NCBI RefSeq assembly: GCF_002921135.1
Contig: NZ_PQVJ01000011.1
Coordinates: forward strand, 124,001-188,000
DNA length: 64,000 nucleotides
From: Avibacterium gallinarum
GTDB lineage: Bacteria > Pseudomonadota > Gammaproteobacteria > Enterobacterales > Pasteurellaceae
Direction of reading: 5' to 3'
Part shown: positions 39,514 to 50,434 of the stretch, piece by piece
Layout of the letters: each line of letters starts with the position of its first letter
How positions within the stretch are numbered: the first letter of the stretch is position 1
Program-made: the position numbers and the translations under genes
The notes under the pieces: model-generated
What the model was told of the DNA's origin: nothing
Seen by the model: only the letters and a program-made list of their open reading frames with translations
Database searches by the model: none

Positions 39514-39723
39514 TTAAGCTAAAATCATTACGTTTTCTGCTTTTTTTCCTCTTTTATCATCAATAATATCAAACTCCACGGCTTGACCTTCTTTTAAGGT
39601 GCGGAATCCTTTAGATTGAATTGCTGAGAAATGTACAAACACTTCTTCTCCACCTTCTGATTGTAAAAAACCAAACCCTTTTGTTTCGTTAAACCATTTA
39701 ACGGTTCCATTATTTTTAGACAT
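39514..39723 (-). CDS. Cold-shock domain protein (CspA family)
   Basis: A 69-residue single cold-shock domain, a small beta-barrel that binds single-stranded RNA and DNA. The RNP1 (KGFGFLQSE) and RNP2 (VFVHFSAIQ) motifs are intact, with the N-terminal [14 protein letters not shown] do not choose between the CspA and CspD names; relatives in Haemophilus are called CspD. The 180 bases upstream are AT-rich and include its leader. Cold-shock leaders often fold as thermosensors, but I cannot show that here. Confidence 0.93.
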   Translation of the reverse strand: MSKNNGTVKWFNETKGFGFLQSEGGEEVFVHFSAIQSKGFRTLKEGQAVEFDIIDDKRGKKAENVMILA

Positions 39724-39903
39724 TGTAAATCCTAAGTTAAATCTAATCTTAGATAACGCAATAATATTATGATGATAAAATAAAAAACTTTAAATATAGC
39801 CACAGATTATTGATTGTTATCTCTACTGCTTAAAAAGCAAAGCCATAGTAACAGCATATAGCTAAAATAGCACCTTTTATTTTCAATAAATCCCATTTAT
39901 TTT

Positions 39904-41268
39904 TTAATTAGCTAATTTATCAAGTAATTTTTGATGAATACCACCAAAACTGCCATTTGACATCACTAAAATGTGGTCGCTTGGTTTGGCTTCTGCCACA
40001 ATCATATCCACTAATTTATCTAAATTTGCTGTCCAGCTGGCTGGTTGTACGCATTGGTTTGCAATTTCCACCACGTCCCACGGAATGTTGTCTGGCTGTA
40101 ATAAAAAGATGTGATCAGCGCGTGCCAGTGCTGGCGCTAGCTCATCTTTATGAACGCCCATTTTCATTGTGTTGGAACGAGGTTCTAACACCGCAAGAAT
40201 GCGTACACCGCCGCCCACTTTATCGCGAAGTGCGGTTAAAGTTGCGAGAATTTCTGCAGGGTGATGGGCAAAATCATCATACACGCTAATGCCATTCACT
40301 TCGCCTTTTAGCTCTAAACGGCGTTTTGCATTAATGAAACTACCTAACGCGGCACAGGCATTTTCAATCGACACGCCTGCGTGATATGCCGCCGCAATAG
40401 CCATTAATGCGTTGTGCATATTATGTTGTCCCACAATATTCCATTTCACTTTTGCTACTTTTTCGCCAAAGTGATATACAGAAAACTCAGTACAATCATT
40501 GGTGATGCGTTCGGCATACCATTCCTGCCCTTCTCCCAAGAATTGCTGTTCAGACCAACAGCCCATTTCTAAGGTTTCTTTTACACTTTGTTCATTGGCG
40601 AAAGATAAAATGCGTCCACTTGCAGGAATAGTGCGGATCATATGATGAAATTGGCGCTGGATTGCTTTGAGATCATCGAAAATATCCGCGTGATCAAAAC
40701 CAATGTTATTGATAATCAAAGTTTTTGGATTGTAGTGAATAAATTTTGAGCGTTTATCAAAAAATGCGGTGTCATATTCATCGGCTTCAATCACAAAAAA
40801 TGGGCTTTCACCTAAACGGGCAGATGTACCAAAATTGCCCGCAATGCCACCGATTAAAAAGCCGGGGTTTAGTCCATTTTTCTCTAAAATCCAGCTGAGC
40901 ATACCTGTTGTGGTGGTTTTCCCATGCGTGCCAGAAACCGCCAGCACCCAACAATCACGCAATAAATTATCGTGCAACCACTGTGGCCCTGAGGTATAAG
41001 GTAACCCCTTCTCAAGCACATATTCCACGCAAGGATTGCCACGCTTCATTGCATTACCAATTAACACCAAATCTGGCTCTGGATCAAGCTGAGCTGGATC
41101 ATAATTCGGGATAATTTCAATTTGGTTTTCCTGTAAAAAAGTACTCATTGGCGGATATACATTAACATCCGATCCCGTTACTTTATATCCCATCTGTTTG
41201 GCAATAATCGCCACACCACCCATAAACGTGCCGCAAATTCCAAGAATATGAATATGTTTTTGTGTCAT
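39904..41268 (-). CDS. mpl: UDP-MurNAc:L-Ala-gamma-D-Glu-meso-DAP ligase Mpl
   Basis: Cytoplasmic ligase that reattaches recycled murein tripeptide to UDP-N-acetylmuramate. The 454 residues (457 in E. coli) are of the Mur ligase type: an N-terminal nucleotide-sugar domain (HIHILGICGTFMGGVAIIAK), the ATP loop AVSGTHGKTTTTGML, a central domain (ADEYDTAFFDKRSKF) and a C-terminal domain (YDDFAHHPAEI). The tripeptide-recycling type is chosen over MurC because of overall similarity and the GTFMGG start. An uptake core at 40228 is read as Thr-Ala-Leu. It is divergent from fbp. Confidence 0.95.
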   Translation of the reverse strand: MTQKHIHILGICGTFMGGVAIIAKQMGYKVTGSDVNVYPPMSTFLQENQIEIIPNYDPAQLDPEPDLVLIGNAMKRGNPCVEYVLEKGLPYTSGPQWLHDNLLRDCWVLAVSGTHGKTTTTGMLSWILEKNGLNPGFLIGGIAGNFGTSARLGESPFFVIEADEYDTAFFDKRSKFIHYNPKTLIINNIGFDHADIFDDLKAIQRQFHHMIRTIPASGRILSFANEQSVKETLEMGCWSEQQFLGEGQEWYAERITNDCTEFSVYHFGEKVAKVKWNIVGQHNMHNALMAIAAAYHAGVSIENACAALGSFINAKRRLELKGEVNGISVYDDFAHHPAEILATLTALRDKVGGGVRILAVLEPRSNTMKMGVHKDELAPALARADHIFLLQPDNIPWDVVEIANQCVQPASWTANLDKLVDMIVAEAKPSDHILVMSNGSFGGIHQKLLDKLAN

Positions 41269-41416
41269 TTTTTTATCTCTTATACAAAAAACGAAAATAA
41301 AATGTGCCTGAGATCACAAACTCAGTAGGAGATTATTTCTCTTGTTCAAAGGCTAGCTATAATAAATCAACTCTTTCAAACTGTACAATGTATTCATTCA
41401 AAAATAAGGATAAATT

Positions 41417-42418
41417 ATGAAAACGTTAGGGCAATTTATTGTTGAAAAACAAGCGGAATATCCCAATGCAAAAGGCGAACTTTCAGGCATTCTTTCTTCT
41501 ATTCGCTTAGTGGCGAAAGTAATCCACCGTGATATTAACAAAGCTGGGCTAACCAATAACATTATTGGTAACTCTGGCGTAGAAAATGTGCAAGGTGAAG
41601 AGCAAATGAAGTTAGATTTATTTGCTCACAACACAATGAAACAAGCCCTCATTGCACGCGAAGAAGTGGCAGGATTTGCTTCCGAAGAAGAAGAAAACTT
41701 TGTTGCCTTTGACACCGAACGCGGACGCAATGCGAAATATGTAATTTTAACCGATCCCTTAGACGGCTCATCAAATATTGATGTGAATGTTGCCGTTGGC
41801 ACGATTTTTTCTATTTACCGCCGTGTTTCCCCTATCGGCACGCCAGTAACCTTGGAAGATTTTTTACAACCAGGACATCGCCAAGTGGCAGCAGGTTATA
41901 TTGTTTATGGCTCATCAACAATGTTAGTTTACACCACGGGGAATGGGGTAAACGGCTTTACTTACGATCCTTCCTTAGGCGTATTCTGCCTTTCGCACGA
42001 AAATATCCAAATGCCAGCAAGCGGCAAAATTTATTCCATTAACGAAGGGCAATATCTCAAATTCCCATTAGGGGTGAAAAAATACATTAAATACTGCCAA
42101 GAGGAAGACAAAGCCACTCAACGCCCTTATACATCGCGTTATATTGGCTCATTGGTTTCTGATTTCCACCGCAATTTATTGAAAGGCGGTATTTATATTT
42201 ATCCAAGCGCCACAAATTATCCAAATGGCAAACTTCGCCTGCTTTATGAAGGCAACCCAATGGCATTTTTAGCGGAACAAGCAGGCGGCCTTGCCACCGA
42301 TGGCTATCAACGCATTTTAGATCTGCAACCAACGGAATTACACCAACGCTCACCACTCTTTGTTGGCTCAAAAGAAATGGTAGAAAAAGCACAAGCGTTT
42401 ATGCGTGAACTCAGCTAA
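41417..42418 (+). CDS. fbp: Fructose-1,6-bisphosphatase class I
   Basis: Gluconeogenic phosphatase converting fructose-1,6-bisphosphate to fructose-6-phosphate. The 333 residues match the class I enzyme (332 in E. coli). The metal-site motif [20 protein letters not shown] is intact, with the upstream acidic EEEENF loop and the substrate region [20 protein letters not shown]. An AAGGATAAATT ribosome site precedes the ATG. It is a single gene; a hairpin (TCTGCCCT/AGGGCAGA, 42444-42476) follows. Confidence 0.96.
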   Translation: MKTLGQFIVEKQAEYPNAKGELSGILSSIRLVAKVIHRDINKAGLTNNIIGNSGVENVQGEEQMKLDLFAHNTMKQALIAREEVAGFASEEEENFVAFDTERGRNAKYVILTDPLDGSSNIDVNVAVGTIFSIYRRVSPIGTPVTLEDFLQPGHRQVAAGYIVYGSSTMLVYTTGNGVNGFTYDPSLGVFCLSHENIQMPASGKIYSINEGQYLKFPLGVKKYIKYCQEEDKATQRPYTSRYIGSLVSDFHRNLLKGGIYIYPSATNYPNGKLRLLYEGNPMAFLAEQAGGLATDGYQRILDLQPTELHQRSPLFVGSKEMVEKAQAFMRELS

Positions 42419-42443
42419 GGAAAAATAAAGGCATAGTCTATGT

Positions 42444-42476
42444 TCTGCCCTCAAGAAATAACAGACTAAGGGCAGA
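42444..42476 (+). terminator. Weak hairpin after fbp
   Basis: TCTGCCCT pairs with AGGGCAGA, an 8-bp stem with a 17-base loop, 25 bases after the fbp stop. No T tract follows directly, so termination is uncertain. Confidence 0.45.
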
Positions 42477-42628
42477 TCATCGATTGCTTTTTTACGATAA
42501 AAATTCGTAAAAATTGCACCGCACTTAAAAATATCGCAATTTCTTTTTCATTCTACGAAATAAATGATCTCTTTTTGCGCAACTTCCGCTAAAATAAATC
42601 TGCTAATTAACCAACTAGGAGAATGATT

Positions 42629-44287
42629 ATGAAATTAGCCTCATTGTTCAAATACTCAACACTCACATCACTTTTAGCCATTTCTTCTTTCAGCTACGCT
42701 TACCAAGCCAACCAAACTTATCATTTCACATTGCTTCACACGAACGATTTACACGGTCATTACTGGCAAAATAAAAATGGTGAATATGGTTTAGCAGCAC
42801 AAAAAACTTTGATTGATCGCATTCGTGCGGAAGTTGAACAGAAAGGTGGTTCAGTGATCTTGCTCAATGCAGGCGATTTCAACACGGGTGTGCCAGAGTC
42901 TGATTTACAAAATGCCAAACCTGATATTGAAGCATTAAATTTGATGGGCTATGAGGCATTAACGCTAGGCAATCACGAATTTGATAATCCATTACAACTT
43001 CTTGAAATGCAAGAGAAATGGGCAAAATTCCCATTCCTTGCTGCGAATGTTTATAATCAAAAAACGGGGGATTTATTAGTCAATCCTTACACGATTTTAG
43101 ACAAACAAGGACTAAAAATTGCAGTGGTTGGACTAACCACAGAAGATACAGCGAAGCTAGGAAATCCTGAATTTATGTCCGCAGTGAGATTTGAACGCCC
43201 AGCGGAAAGTGCAAAAACCGTGCTCGCAGAATTAGCCAAAAATGAACAGCCCGATCTCAAAATCGCCCTTACACATATGGGATTTTACCCTAATGCGAAA
43301 TACGGTTCTAACGCACCAGGCGATGTTTCAATGGTACGCGAATTGCCTGCGGGCGCATTTGATATTGTTATCGGCGGACATACGCACGACACGCTATGTA
43401 TAAATGAAGATGGTTCATTTAACAGTAAATTTAAACCGGGCGATAGCTGTAAACCCTTGCTTGAGAAAAACACTTGGATTATGCAAGCTGGTGAATGGGG
43501 CAAATATTTAGGACGTGCAGATTTCACCTTTAAAGATGGCAAGCTCACCTTAGAAAATTATCAATTAGTACCAATTAACTTGAAAAAGAAAGTGAAAAAA
43601 GAAGACGGCTCAAGTGAATATGTGTTGTATCAAGAAGAAATTCCAGCTGATCCAGCATTACTTGCGCATCTTAAAACCTATCAAGATCAAGGCGATAAAT
43701 TGCTTGGTCAAGTCGTTGGGAAAGTTGATGATCGTTTAGTGGGCGATCGCGATATTGTACGTTTCCACCAAACGAACTTAGGACAACTGATTGCCCGCTC
43801 ACAAGCGGAACGCGTGAAAGCCGACATCGGTATTATGAATTCTGGCGGTATCCGTGCTTCTATTGAAGGGGGAGATGTAACCTATAAAGATATTCTAACT
43901 GTACAACCTTTCGGTAATATCATCAGTTATTTTGAGATGAACGGAAAAGATTTGCTCAATTATCTTGATGTCGTGGCATTAAAAGAAGTGGATTCCGGGG
44001 CTTATCCACAATTCTACGGCATTACAATGACCGTAGATCGCAAAGCGAAAAAAGTATCTGATGTGAAAATTCAAGGAAAACCAATCGATCTCAATAAAAT
44101 GTATCGAGTTTCTTTACCAAGCTATTGTGCTGCTGGGGGAGATGGCTATCCTGTAGTTACAGATAACCCAACTTATGTTAATGCAGGCTTTGTTGATGCA
44201 GATAGTTTGAAAGAATATTTCCAAGAACACTCACCAATTAAAGCCGCCGATTTTGAGGCAAACAAAGGCATTATTTATAAAGAATAA
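42629..44287 (+). CDS. ushA: Periplasmic 5'-nucleotidase / UDP-sugar hydrolase (UshA family)
   Basis: Exported calcineurin-like nucleotidase that dephosphorylates external nucleotides and splits UDP-sugars, 552 residues. A signal peptide ends near SYA. The N-terminal metallophosphatase domain has LLHTNDLHGH, NAGDFNTG, GNHEFDNP and GGHTHD. The C-terminal substrate domain has NSGGIRASIEGG and PFGNIISYF. The whole protein follows E. coli UshA. Haemophilus NadN is a related enzyme that releases nicotinamide nucleosides from NAD, so NAD as substrate is possible but unproven. The start at 42629 is seven bases from AGGAG; the ATG at 42623 is too close. Confidence 0.9.
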   Translation: MKLASLFKYSTLTSLLAISSFSYAYQANQTYHFTLLHTNDLHGHYWQNKNGEYGLAAQKTLIDRIRAEVEQKGGSVILLNAGDFNTGVPESDLQNAKPDIEALNLMGYEALTLGNHEFDNPLQLLEMQEKWAKFPFLAANVYNQKTGDLLVNPYTILDKQGLKIAVVGLTTEDTAKLGNPEFMSAVRFERPAESAKTVLAELAKNEQPDLKIALTHMGFYPNAKYGSNAPGDVSMVRELPAGAFDIVIGGHTHDTLCINEDGSFNSKFKPGDSCKPLLEKNTWIMQAGEWGKYLGRADFTFKDGKLTLENYQLVPINLKKKVKKEDGSSEYVLYQEEIPADPALLAHLKTYQDQGDKLLGQVVGKVDDRLVGDRDIVRFHQTNLGQLIARSQAERVKADIGIMNSGGIRASIEGGDVTYKDILTVQPFGNIISYFEMNGKDLLNYLDVVALKEVDSGAYPQFYGITMTVDRKAKKVSDVKIQGKPIDLNKMYRVSLPSYCAAGGDGYPVVTDNPTYVNAGFVDADSLKEYFQEHSPIKAADFEANKGIIYKE

Positions 44288-44303
44288 TGTTGTGATAGAT
44301 ATA

Positions 44304-44332
44304 AAAATAGCCAGAGATTTTCTGGCTATTTT
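44304..44332. terminator. Bidirectional terminator between ushA and murA
   Basis: AAAATAGCCAGA, loop GATTT, TCTGGCTATTTT: a perfect 12-bp stem with A and T flanks, between convergent genes. Confidence 0.9.
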
Positions 44333-44382
44333 ATTAATGTGATCACGAAGAAAATAAGGCTTACAAAATATTCCCTTGTTTT

Positions 44383-45669
<1,287 letters not shown>

Positions 45670-45676
45670 CTAAAAA

Positions 45677-45934
45677 TTAATTAATGGGATTAAGTAAACG
45701 CTCGCGTTTCCACTTTTCTTGGGTAAAGGTTTTGATGGTTAAGGCGTGAATTTCGCCTGAAGAAAAATATTGCATTAACGGTGCATAAATGGTTTGTTGC
45801 TGTTTTAATCTTGAAAGCCCTGCAATTTCATCATCAATCACAATCACGCCAAAATGCGCATTTTCGCCTTGTACATAAACTTCTTCAAGCCCAAGTGCGT
45901 CTTTTAAAATTCGTTCAATTTCTTGCGTTTCCAT
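45677..45934 (-). CDS. ibaG: BolA-family protein IbaG
   Basis: An 85-residue BolA/IbaG protein. BolA proteins bind glutaredoxins and [2Fe-2S] clusters and are linked to acid stress and envelope regulation. The conserved fold motif appears as AHFGVIVIDDEIAGLSRLKQ and the C-terminal EIHALTIKTFTQEKW. Its start overlaps the mlaB stop by one base, and murA follows. The same mlaB-ibaG-murA order occurs in E. coli, which decides IbaG rather than BolA. Confidence 0.93.
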   Translation of the reverse strand: METQEIERILKDALGLEEVYVQGENAHFGVIVIDDEIAGLSRLKQQQTIYAPLMQYFSSGEIHALTIKTFTQEKWKRERLLNPIN

Positions 45935-46296
45935 TAATTCTTTCCACTATGTTGTAAAAACGGGTCAATCCATTTTGATAACCCAAAAAGATCAGCCAAT
46001 GTGAGGAATTGCTCAGGTGCATTTTGAATGATTTGCGTCTGTGCTTGCTTTTGGCAATGATGAATAAAATCACACAATAAGGCAAAGCCTGCACTGTCAA
46101 TTCGCGTTAAATCGGCAAGTTCCCAAATAAGTTGCTGGTGCGCAATTTTATCCGTAGATAAAAAAGAATAACGTTGTTCCCACAATGGCAACAACGTTTT
46201 TCTGGATAACGCTCCAGTCAAGCGGAGCGTTATCTTATCATCATTTTGTTCAAATGCCCAAGTTAAACTTGGTGCTAAACCTGATGTATTGTGCAT
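45934..46296 (-). CDS. mlaB: STAS-domain protein MlaB
   Basis: Cytoplasmic STAS subunit that binds MlaF and supports assembly of the MlaFEDB phospholipid transporter. It has 120 residues. The STAS-like pattern is visible, including a conserved serine region DLTRIDSAGFALLCDFIHHC (about residues 65-85). Sequence identity to E. coli MlaB is modest, so position carries much of the weight: it lies directly after mlaC and before ibaG. There are three bases between the mlaC stop and this ATG. Confidence 0.88.
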   Translation of the reverse strand: MHNTSGLAPSLTWAFEQNDDKITLRLTGALSRKTLLPLWEQRYSFLSTDKIAHQQLIWELADLTRIDSAGFALLCDFIHHCQKQAQTQIIQNAPEQFLTLADLFGLSKWIDPFLQHSGKN

Positions 46297-46299
46297 TGA

Positions 46300-46938
46300 T
46301 TATTTACCCAATGTAACAGGCACATTTGCCGCTTTTTGCACTTGTTGAGTTAGCGCTTCAATACCGTCTTTGCGTAACGTTGCACTCCATTCTTGTTTTT
46401 TGGTGTTTACCATACTCACGCCTTCAGCCGCCATATCATACACTTGCCATTCACCCGTTCTGCTGTTTTTACGCCAGAAGAAGGTTAAATTAATTGGCTG
46501 CGCATTACCATTTTGCACCACTTTTACGCGAATGCTCATTTGGTTATCAGACACATTTTTCGGTTTTTCAATGTCAATTTTTTGGTTTTTATATAGGGTT
46601 AAAACTTGCGCATAAGATTGCTCAATAAATTGATCAAAGGCGGCGAAAAATTTTGTACGCTGCTCTGGCGTGGTACTTTTGAAATACTGTCCTAACACCA
46701 ATGATCCCGCATAATTAACGTGTACATAAGGCATTAAATCTTTACGCACAATGGTTCTTAAATAATTTGGGTTTTGTTTAATTTGGCTTTGGCTGTTCGC
46801 AATATCGTTAAACAATTTGTCTGATGCCTTTTGCATTAGGCCATAAGGGCTGTCGTCCGCCATTGCTTGCACCGCAAAAAGTGCGGTGAAAATTACTAAA
46901 GTTTTGCTTAACCAGTTTTTCATTGTTTGTTTTAACAT
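46300..46938 (-). CDS. mlaC: Periplasmic phospholipid carrier MlaC
   Basis: Soluble lipid shuttle between the outer-membrane MlaA complex and inner-membrane MlaFEDB. The 212 residues start MLKQTMKNWLSKTL with a signal peptide ending AMA. The mature part shows the Tol_Tol_Ttg2 family pattern (RTIVRKDLMPYVHVNYAGSL, YFKSTTPEQRTKFFAAFDQF). The frame is open further upstream into mlaD, but GGAGG directly before 46938 fixes the start. The signal-peptide core contains an uptake sequence read as Phe-Thr-Ala-Leu. Confidence 0.93.
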   Translation of the reverse strand: MLKQTMKNWLSKTLVIFTALFAVQAMADDSPYGLMQKASDKLFNDIANSQSQIKQNPNYLRTIVRKDLMPYVHVNYAGSLVLGQYFKSTTPEQRTKFFAAFDQFIEQSYAQVLTLYKNQKIDIEKPKNVSDNQMSIRVKVVQNGNAQPINLTFFWRKNSRTGEWQVYDMAAEGVSMVNTKKQEWSATLRKDGIEALTQQVQKAANVPVTLGK

Positions 46939-46966
46939 TGATTCCTCCGTAAAACGAAAAAAGAAA

Positions 46967-47470
46967 TTATTGTTGCGCTTCAGGTTTGCTGTCATCAGAT
47001 TTATTCTTATCCCCATATAGGAATTGACCGACTAAATCTTCTAACACCATTGCAGATTTGGTATCCACAATTTTGCTGCCATCTTTGAGCATTTTGGTGG
47101 TTTCACCATCATCAAAACCAATGCTCAACGCAATATATTGTTCACCTAATAAGCCTGAGGTTTTAATTGAAAGTGAGCTGTTATCAGGAATTTCATTATA
47201 TTCTTGATTAATTGCAATCTTCACCACCGGCAAATAGGTTTGTGGATCAAGCTCAATATCACTTACTCGCCCAATTACCACACCGCCAACTTTTAATGGC
47301 GCACGCACTTTTAGTCCACCAATATTGTCAAAAGTTGCACTCACTTGATAAGATTTTGCTTGGCTAAAGCCTTGCACATTTGCCACTTTTAATCCTAAAA
47401 AGACAAAAGCGCCAATGGCAAGCAATAAAAATAACCCTACCCAAAATTCATACTTTGCTGTTTGTCGCAT
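46967..47470 (-). CDS. mlaD: MCE-domain lipid-transport protein MlaD
   Basis: Inner-membrane-anchored MCE protein; six copies form a ring on the MlaFEDB complex through which phospholipid passes. The 167 residues begin with a single membrane helix (about residues 8-28, FWVGLFLLLAIGAFVFLGLK). The MCE domain follows (SYQVSATFDNIGGLKVRAPL, KTSGLLGEQYIALSIG). The C-terminal tail is charged (KSDDSKPEAQQ). It lies between mlaE and mlaC, with an uptake core in the gap before it (47490). Confidence 0.94.
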   Translation of the reverse strand: MRQTAKYEFWVGLFLLLAIGAFVFLGLKVANVQGFSQAKSYQVSATFDNIGGLKVRAPLKVGGVVIGRVSDIELDPQTYLPVVKIAINQEYNEIPDNSSLSIKTSGLLGEQYIALSIGFDDGETTKMLKDGSKIVDTKSAMVLEDLVGQFLYGDKNKSDDSKPEAQQ

Positions 47471-47549
47471 AAAAATACCTTAAATTTACACCGCACTTTA
47501 TTTTGTGCTGTTTTTTAATGAAATAAAACTTTTCAGTTAATCAGCTTGA

Positions 47550-48335
47550 TTAACTCCCACCAAACATTATCGCGGTTAAAACAAAATCTAGCCCTAGTAC
47601 CACAAGGGAAGCATTGACCACGGTTTTGGTTGTAGCTTTGCTGATGCCTTCGGAAGTTGGCACGCTGTCATAACCATTAAACAGAGCAATCCATACCACG
47701 GCAATGGCGAAAAATAAACTCTTAATTAAGCCATTGAGAATATCGGTTTTCCAGCTCACTGAGTTTTGCATTACTGACCAAAAACTGCCTGCGTCCACAC
47801 CTTTCCAATCTACGCCCACCAATGAGCCGCCCCAAATGCCAATAGCGATAAAAATAATGGATAAAATTGGCATTGCAATCACGCCAGCCCAAAAACGTGG
47901 CGAAATCACACGGCGCAACGGATCAACAGCCATCATTTCAAGGCTAGAAAGCTGTTCGGTGGCTTTCATCAAACCAATTTCTGCGGTTAGCGCAGAACCT
48001 GCACGACCTGCAAATAATAATGCGGTAACCACAGGGCCTAGCTCGCGTAATAAGGAAAGGGCAACCAGTTGCCCAAGGCTGGTTTCTGCGGAAAAATCCA
48101 CTAGCACCACATAGCCTTGTAGCCCAAGCACCATACCAATAAACAGGCCTGAAAGCATAATAATCAGTAGAGATTGCACGCCCAACACATAAAGCTGTTT
48201 AATCAGCAACGGAAAATGCTTTCTCATTTGTGGCTGTCCGACTAATGCGCCCCACAGCATAAAACCTGAACGCCCAATGCCTTTGCAAAAATTGATGGCA
48301 CTGCGCCCCAAGGCGGAAATCATCTCACTTATCAT
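47550..48335 (-). CDS. mlaE: Phospholipid ABC transporter permease MlaE
   Basis: Inner-membrane permease of the MlaFEDB lipid transporter, 261 residues (260 in E. coli). Hydrophobic segments fit five helices. Family motifs include [37 protein letters not shown] and [20 protein letters not shown]. The frame is open 129 bases upstream inside mlaF, but I start at 48335 because GGAG lies seven bases before that ATG. It overlaps the mlaF end by 11 bases, as expected for tightly coupled subunits. An alternative ATG at 48323 is possible. Confidence 0.94.
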   Translation of the reverse strand: MISEMISALGRSAINFCKGIGRSGFMLWGALVGQPQMRKHFPLLIKQLYVLGVQSLLIIMLSGLFIGMVLGLQGYVVLVDFSAETSLGQLVALSLLRELGPVVTALLFAGRAGSALTAEIGLMKATEQLSSLEMMAVDPLRRVISPRFWAGVIAMPILSIIFIAIGIWGGSLVGVDWKGVDAGSFWSVMQNSVSWKTDILNGLIKSLFFAIAVVWIALFNGYDSVPTSEGISKATTKTVVNASLVVLGLDFVLTAIMFGGS

Positions 48336-49125
48336 CAAATAACTCCTGAACATAATCGCCTGCGGGGTAATGGAAACGCACAGGGCCGTCTGCTTCACCT
48401 TTAATAAACTGTTGCACTTGTGGATCTTGGCTGGCGAGTAATTCGGCAGGCGCTCCTTCGGCAATCACTTTTTTATCCGCAATAATGTAGGCATAATCGG
48501 CGATACTTAGCACTTCTTGCACATCGTGAGAAACCACGATAGAAGTGAGCTGTAAGGCTTGATTTAAGCGTTTAATCAGGCTCACAATCACGCCCATACT
48601 AATCGGATCTTGCCCTGTAAAGGGTTCATCATACATAATTAATTCAGGGTCAAGGGCAATGGTGCGCGCCAAGGCTGCGCGTCTTGCCATACCGCCAGAT
48701 AATTCAGAGGGCATCAAATCCGCCGCACCGCGTAACCCCACCGCTTGCAACTTCATCAATACCATTTCACGGATTAATTGTTCTGGCAAATTGGTATGTT
48801 CGCGAATAGGGAACGCCACGTTATCAAAGGTGGACATATCGGTAAACAATGCGCCTGACTGAAAGAGCATTCCGATGCGCTGACGCAATTTATAAAGCTC
48901 CGTACGGGACATTTGACAAATATCCTTACCATCGACCAAAATTTCGCCGCTATTAGGTGAAAGTTGCCCACCAATAAGACGCAACAAGGTGGTTTTTCCA
49001 ATCCCTGACGGCCCCATTATGGCGGTAATTTTTCCCTGTTCAACGCGTAAATTCAGGCGATCATAAATGACACGCTCACCACGCTTAAAGGTGAGATTTT
49101 TTACTTCTACAAAAGAATGATTCAT
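48325..49125 (-). CDS. mlaF: Phospholipid ABC transporter ATPase MlaF
   Basis: Cytoplasmic ATPase driving MlaFEDB, which maintains outer-membrane lipid asymmetry. The 266 residues carry Walker [10 protein letters not shown], the signature [16 protein letters not shown], Walker [14 protein letters not shown] and the switch VVSHDVQEV. First gene of the operon mlaF-E-D-C-B-ibaG-murA. It is divergent from lptC across 231 bases, so both outer-membrane lipid systems share this control region. Confidence 0.96.
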   Translation of the reverse strand: MNHSFVEVKNLTFKRGERVIYDRLNLRVEQGKITAIMGPSGIGKTTLLRLIGGQLSPNSGEILVDGKDICQMSRTELYKLRQRIGMLFQSGALFTDMSTFDNVAFPIREHTNLPEQLIREMVLMKLQAVGLRGAADLMPSELSGGMARRAALARTIALDPELIMYDEPFTGQDPISMGVIVSLIKRLNQALQLTSIVVSHDVQEVLSIADYAYIIADKKVIAEGAPAELLASQDPQVQQFIKGEADGPVRFHYPAGDYVQELFDDK

Positions 49126-49356
49126 TAATCGAATACTTGCCTTGTTTTAATTTTAAATTGAAAGGCAGATCATATTAGATATGCCAAGAATGTCAAACGG
49201 CATTTCGATCTTTACATTCTTTACAATGGCACCCAAAAGGCAATGCGCGCGCAAAATTTAATAAAAAATCTCCGCACTTTTACACGACATTGTTCTTGCT
49301 TTTGCCAAATTATGCTATGATTCGCCTTCACATTAATCTGGAACATCGTTTAATTT

Positions 49357-49929
49357 ATGAATATTCGTTGGAATATTATTTTATCAGTGATTGCTTTAGG
49401 CCTGCTGGCTTGGCTATATAGCATGCAAGGAAGCGATTCTGACACGCAAGGGTTAATCAAATCAGAAGATAGCCCTGAATACATTGGCAATAAAATGCAA
49501 ACTACCGTGTTTTCGCCTACGGGTGAAAAGCAATATTTCGCCCTAGCCGATAAAGTGGAATACTATAACAACAGTGGAAACACGGATTTCCAGCAACCCT
49601 TGGTTTATTTATATGACGTGCAAGATGAAAATTTAGGCACACAAAGCTGGAAAATTCGCGCAGACAAAGCTCAATTAACCAAAGATGAACTTTTACATTT
49701 AGAAGGAAATGTGTTGGTACAAAGTCTGTTGAGCGATTCGCGTCTGCAACGCGTGGATACCGAACGGGCTACGGTAAATTTAAAGACGCAAGATATTCAC
49801 TCTGATACAATGGCCACCATTACTGGCTTGAATTTTACATCAAGCGGCGCCAAATTAACTGGTAACTTAAAACAACAAATTGCAACCTTAGCAGAACAGG
49901 TGAAAACCCACTATGAAATTAACAAGTAA
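49357..49929 (+). CDS. lptC: LPS export protein LptC
   Basis: Bitopic protein of the lipopolysaccharide bridge, 190 residues. It receives LPS from LptB2FG and passes it to LptA. A single N-terminal membrane helix (about residues 5-23) is followed by a periplasmic beta-jellyroll (KMQTTVFSPTGEKQYFALAD, RADKAQLTKDELLHLEGNVL). It overlaps lptA by 17 bases. In enterobacteria kdsD and kdsC precede lptC; they are not found here, and lptC is first after the divergent control region. Confidence 0.93.
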   Translation: MNIRWNIILSVIALGLLAWLYSMQGSDSDTQGLIKSEDSPEYIGNKMQTTVFSPTGEKQYFALADKVEYYNNSGNTDFQQPLVYLYDVQDENLGTQSWKIRADKAQLTKDELLHLEGNVLVQSLLSDSRLQRVDTERATVNLKTQDIHSDTMATITGLNFTSSGAKLTGNLKQQIATLAEQVKTHYEINK

Positions 49930-50425
49930 ATCTCTTTTATTTTTTACCGCACTTATGACTTCAATGTCGGCGTTTGCTTTAAAAAACGATACCAATCAAC
50001 CGATTAACATTGAATCCAACAATCAATCATTGGATATGGAAAACCAAACGGTAACCTTTACCGATAACGTGGTGATCACCCAAGGTTCTATTTTGATTAA
50101 AGCGGATAAAGTGGTGATTACGCGTCCACCTGAAAATTCCAACAAGAAAGAAACCGTAGATGCCTATGGCCGTCCTGTTACCTTTCATCAATTATTAGAT
50201 GATGGCAAGCCAGTGGACGGCAAAGCGAATAAAGTGCATTACGATCTTGGCACAGAATTTTTAACCTTAACGGGCAATGCAGAATTAAAACAGCTAGACA
50301 GCAAAATCACAGGGCAATTAATCACTTATGATGTAAAAAAACAACAGCTAAAAGCCTCGGGTTCAAGCAAATCTCGTGTTAAAACCGTATTAATTCCTGC
50401 GCAATTAAACAGTGAAAAGAAATAG
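49913..50425 (+). CDS. lptA: LPS transport periplasmic protein LptA
   Basis: Periplasmic protein whose jellyroll units stack into the LPS bridge between LptC and LptD. It has 170 residues with a signal peptide ending near AFA. The OstA-like domain shows PINIESNNQSLDMENQTVTF and DNVVITQGSILIKADKVVIT. An uptake core at 49946 is read as Thr-Ala-Leu in the hydrophobic core of the signal peptide. The ATG lies inside the end of lptC and lptB follows nine bases after. Confidence 0.94.
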   Translation: MKLTSKSLLFFTALMTSMSAFALKNDTNQPINIESNNQSLDMENQTVTFTDNVVITQGSILIKADKVVITRPPENSNKKETVDAYGRPVTFHQLLDDGKPVDGKANKVHYDLGTEFLTLTGNAELKQLDSKITGQLITYDVKKQQLKASGSSKSRVKTVLIPAQLNSEKK

Positions 50426-50434
50426 GATAGCCTT

